From positions 2,608,142 to 2,672,141 of the forward strand of contig CM067532.1 in assembly GCA_034509925.1 (NCBI GenBank): 64,000 nucleotides of DNA, given 5' to 3'. Of this stretch, positions 61,626 through 64,000 are shown piece by piece. This DNA comes from Hirudinaria manillensis. Taxonomy: Eukaryota > Annelida > Clitellata > Hirudinida > Hirudinidae. Position numbers and translations under genes: made by a program. The notes under the pieces were generated by a model that saw only the letters and a program-made list of their open reading frames with translations, was not told the DNA's origin and ran no database searches. Positions within the stretch are counted from its first letter, which is position 1. Each line of letters opens with the position of its first letter.

Positions 61626-61809
61626 GTAACTCATCCTTCTACTCTTTTAATTCACTCCATCATTCACTCCTTTATTAACCCCATCAGTCGATCCATTCGT
61701 CCGTCCTTCCATCTCCATCCTAACTTTTATCTTTTCTTCCATCTTTTCGCCGACCTTATCGTCTTCATCGGCCCTCAAACGTAGGACGGCCTCGGGAGCA
61801 CGTGCAAAG

Positions 61810-61859
61810 AGGTCAAGGGTCAGAGGTCAGGGCGTCTCACTTTCCAGTGAGGTCACGTG
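61810..61859 (+). promoter_or_regulatory. Nuclear-receptor half-site cluster (tandem DR1) with E-box
   Basis: AGGTCA (61810-61815), GGGTCA (61817-61822) and AGGTCA (61824-61829) follow one another with single-base spacers, giving two overlapping DR1 sites of the RXR/HNF4/COUP-TF type. A fourth AGGTCA (61850-61855) overlaps a CACGTG E-box (61854-61859). Confidence 0.5.
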
Positions 61860-62727
61860 GTCGCCGCTCTCCGCGGGAAATTTCAATTTTCCGCTTGGAG
61901 GTGATTTTGAGTTAATTGAAGGTTATTGGAAGAGTTTAATATTTTTAATTTGACGTTTATACTGCCAACAACAACAACAGCAACAACGACAACAGCAATA
62001 ACGACGATAACAACAACAGCAACAACAGAACCACCGACAAGACACTGTGAAGTACTTAGGCCAAGAGGCAGTACAAATAGAATTGAATTAGCCATTTTTC
62101 GACATTTCGATCGGGTATTAAATGACTAATAACAGGTATTGACTGATTCCAAGTATTTCATTTTGGATCGCAAGGAAATCTGTTCAAAAGATACAAAATT
62201 AGGTTTTAATTTCGGATTCTCTGTCTTTTTCTTGTGCTTCTACCAGCTACGTATAATGTTCATTTTGTGCATATTTTAATCTTGATTATCATCATCATCC
62301 TCAAATTATTCTGAATTATCGTAAATTTAAAAAAAAATAATAATAAATCGTTGGAAATAAAACAAAAAATATTCGAAGAAACAAAAGCTGTTTAAAAAAA
62401 AATCAGAACAAAATCGTAACAAAGTGATTGCCATCTTATAGCGTATCCACAACGGAGCCTTCCATACAAGTTGCATCCAACTCCATCAAGGACTCCATTT
62501 ACTTTTCTTTCAATCCATCTTCCTCCACTCGTCGCTGATCACGTGATGCATGGGCTTCTAAAATATCGCTCCAGAAAACTTTCGCGGTTGTTCACGACCT
62601 CGTTTGGGACTGTGAAGGGGTGGTGGTGGTGGTTGGGTGGTGGTGGTTGGGTGGTTCGACCGTTTCTGAACCCTTGAACTCCCCTTGAACTTTTACTTAC
62701 TGTATTCTCGTCATGTACTTGACGTTG

Positions 62728-62728
<1 letters not shown>

Positions 62729-62762
<34 letters not shown>

Positions 62763-62785
62763 GTCATAGTCGTCATCGTTGTTGT
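62729..62785. repeat. ATC trinucleotide microsatellite
   Basis: About twelve ATC triplets then GTC/GTT variants. Confidence 0.9.
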
Positions 62786-63092
62786 TGTTTCTTGTTATCG
62801 TTGATGGTGTCGAGCTTGATTTGCACATTTCACGAATTGTTGGGTCTTTAATTGCAACCCAACTCTGAAAGACTTTGTAAATTATTTTTAATTTTATGGC
62901 ATTAATTAATTAATGAGTTTAAAAAATATCTTAACATCATCTCAGTCTCCTTTATTCTTCATTCGTACTTTGGTATTATACCTTAGACACTATTTATGCA
63001 CTTAGGAACGGGTCATCCATTGATAAAAGAAAAACAAACAAACGAAGCAATAGCTTCAAAGCCGTCGTGTCTAATAATAGCCTCTGCCTTGA

Positions 63093-63270
63093 AGGTCAAA
63101 AGGTCGCGGGTGTCTGACCTTTGTTGACCCCTTTCTGAACCATTCACGATACGCGAGCAATGTAGGCTTAGGTGAGTCGAAACATTAATTTTCTGGTCCG
63201 AGTGAATGCAATAAACTTATTGCTCGGAGCTTCTTATTGTTCCGCTCGAGCGATTTCGGGTCAAAGGTCG
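63093..63270. promoter_or_regulatory. Second nuclear-receptor half-site cluster
   Basis: AGGTCA and AGGTCG spaced by two (63093-63106, DR2-like); TGACCT and TGACCC spaced by four (63115-63130, a DR4 on the minus strand); GGGTCA and AGGTCG spaced by one (63258-63270, DR1-like). All lie within 180 bases of GC-richer DNA. Two of the six half-sites end in G instead of A. Confidence 0.4.
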
Positions 63271-63389
63271 TTCCGGTTCACGCGGTTCGACCTGGAAAGG
63301 CTTTATTTAAACGTCAAAAGGAGATCGTCTTCGCTTGAGGTGATGGAAAGGGGTTGGTGGAGGTGATTGGATTCTGGGTGGAAGGATGG

Positions 63390-63870
63390 GTGGATGATGA
63401 TGATGATGATGATGAAGATGAGGATAATGATGATGATAATGATCTTGATCATTCCACAGGAATTGCAGTCTGTTCTGTTATGAGGTTCGCTTCGATGTAG
63501 TTTCAAGTTTTTAGAAGAACAATTTTTGTTTTAATTTAAGCTTTTAATTCGATAAATTTTCAACTAAATCAATGATATTTGCAATTAGTGATGACAGAAT
63601 AACACTTATACTAATGGTATTGACGACGACGACGACGACGGTGATGATGATGCCGATGATAATGATGATTGTTAGGTATTATAACTAGAAGGATTATAAC
63701 TATGAAAATCATCGTCAGGTCTCGTACTAACGTCTTGGTTGGAAAATGCCGTCGCATGCATAGCACCTCAATTTGAACACCATGGTTATGACTATCATCA
63801 TCATCCTCGTCATCACAATCATCAACATCATCATCATCACAACCATCATTATCATCATCATCATCATCGA
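63390..63870. repeat. ATG/ATC microsatellite blocks at the right end
   Basis: GATGAT blocks at 63390-63442, GACGAC/GATGAT at 63628-63670 and ATCATC at 63797-63870. Confidence 0.85.
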
Positions 63871-64000
63871 TACTATCACTACTCTGTTATTGTTTATTTT
63901 TATGCATCCACAACTTTGATCTTCAGTGTGTTCGATATCAATAGAAAAGTCTTTTCAATTGACGATCAATACCATCAAGCTGCGATTAACATCATCATCA

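Larger units (their letters stand above)
57286..64000. other. Repeat-rich right end with no certain gene
   Basis: AT-rich DNA with many microsatellites. A GC-richer block at about 58960-59350 has an exon-sized frame (59201-59286, ending LFYSPAFLSPGEIPVCII) that vaguely resembles the M1-M2 junction of a Cys-loop receptor, but it has no M1 helix before it. GC-richer islands with nuclear-receptor half-sites lie at 61.8 and 63.1-63.3 kb. Confidence 0.5.

Noticed and set aside
61926..62129. Thr-rich and Val-rich open frames
   Set aside because: They come from a CAA/CGA triplet repeat at 61967-62034.

Overview
The window is nuclear DNA from an invertebrate animal. The genes are split by short to medium GT-AG introns, use the standard code, and include animal-only families (ubinuclein, VEPH1/melted, COA5, a Cys-loop receptor). 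They sit in AT-rich DNA full of trinucleotide microsatellites and scattered retroelement debris. I infer a bilaterian, possibly a lophotrochozoan, but nothing in the sequence fixes the phylum.

Region 1 (3.0-22 kb) is a compact housekeeping block. GLYR1 (minus) and ubinuclein (plus) diverge from a gap of about 690 bases; both act on chromatin. Ubinuclein then converges tail to tail on COA5 (minus), a cytochrome oxidase assembly factor. Behind COA5 on the same strand lies an RDH13-like short-chain dehydrogenase that has lost its catalytic Ser, Tyr and Lys.

Region 2 (22.4-29 kb) holds an 11-exon VEPH1/melted gene with an ARM-like N-terminus and a C-terminal PH domain. A 75-base piece of its exon 7 is copied into intron 9.

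Region 3 (30.5-53.6 kb) is the most distinctive part: six tandem, same-strand genes for secreted proteins with one PAN/apple-like domain and one C-type lectin domain. All have four coding exons with identical intron phases. The sugar-site motif differs between copies (EPN, EPS or EPT), and one copy has also lost WND. About 9 kb between copies 3 and 4 holds transposon fragments, long microsatellites and a gene for a secreted, very acidic protein.

Region 4 (54.6-64 kb) starts with the signal-peptide and ligand-binding exons of a divergent Cys-loop (nicotinic-type) receptor; its membrane segments were not found. The rest is repeats, with two GC-richer islands that carry clustered nuclear-receptor half-sites (61.8 and 63.1-63.3 kb).

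All gene models were built by hand from reading frames, splice sites and remembered family sequence. Exon junctions keep frame throughout, but no transcript evidence was available.
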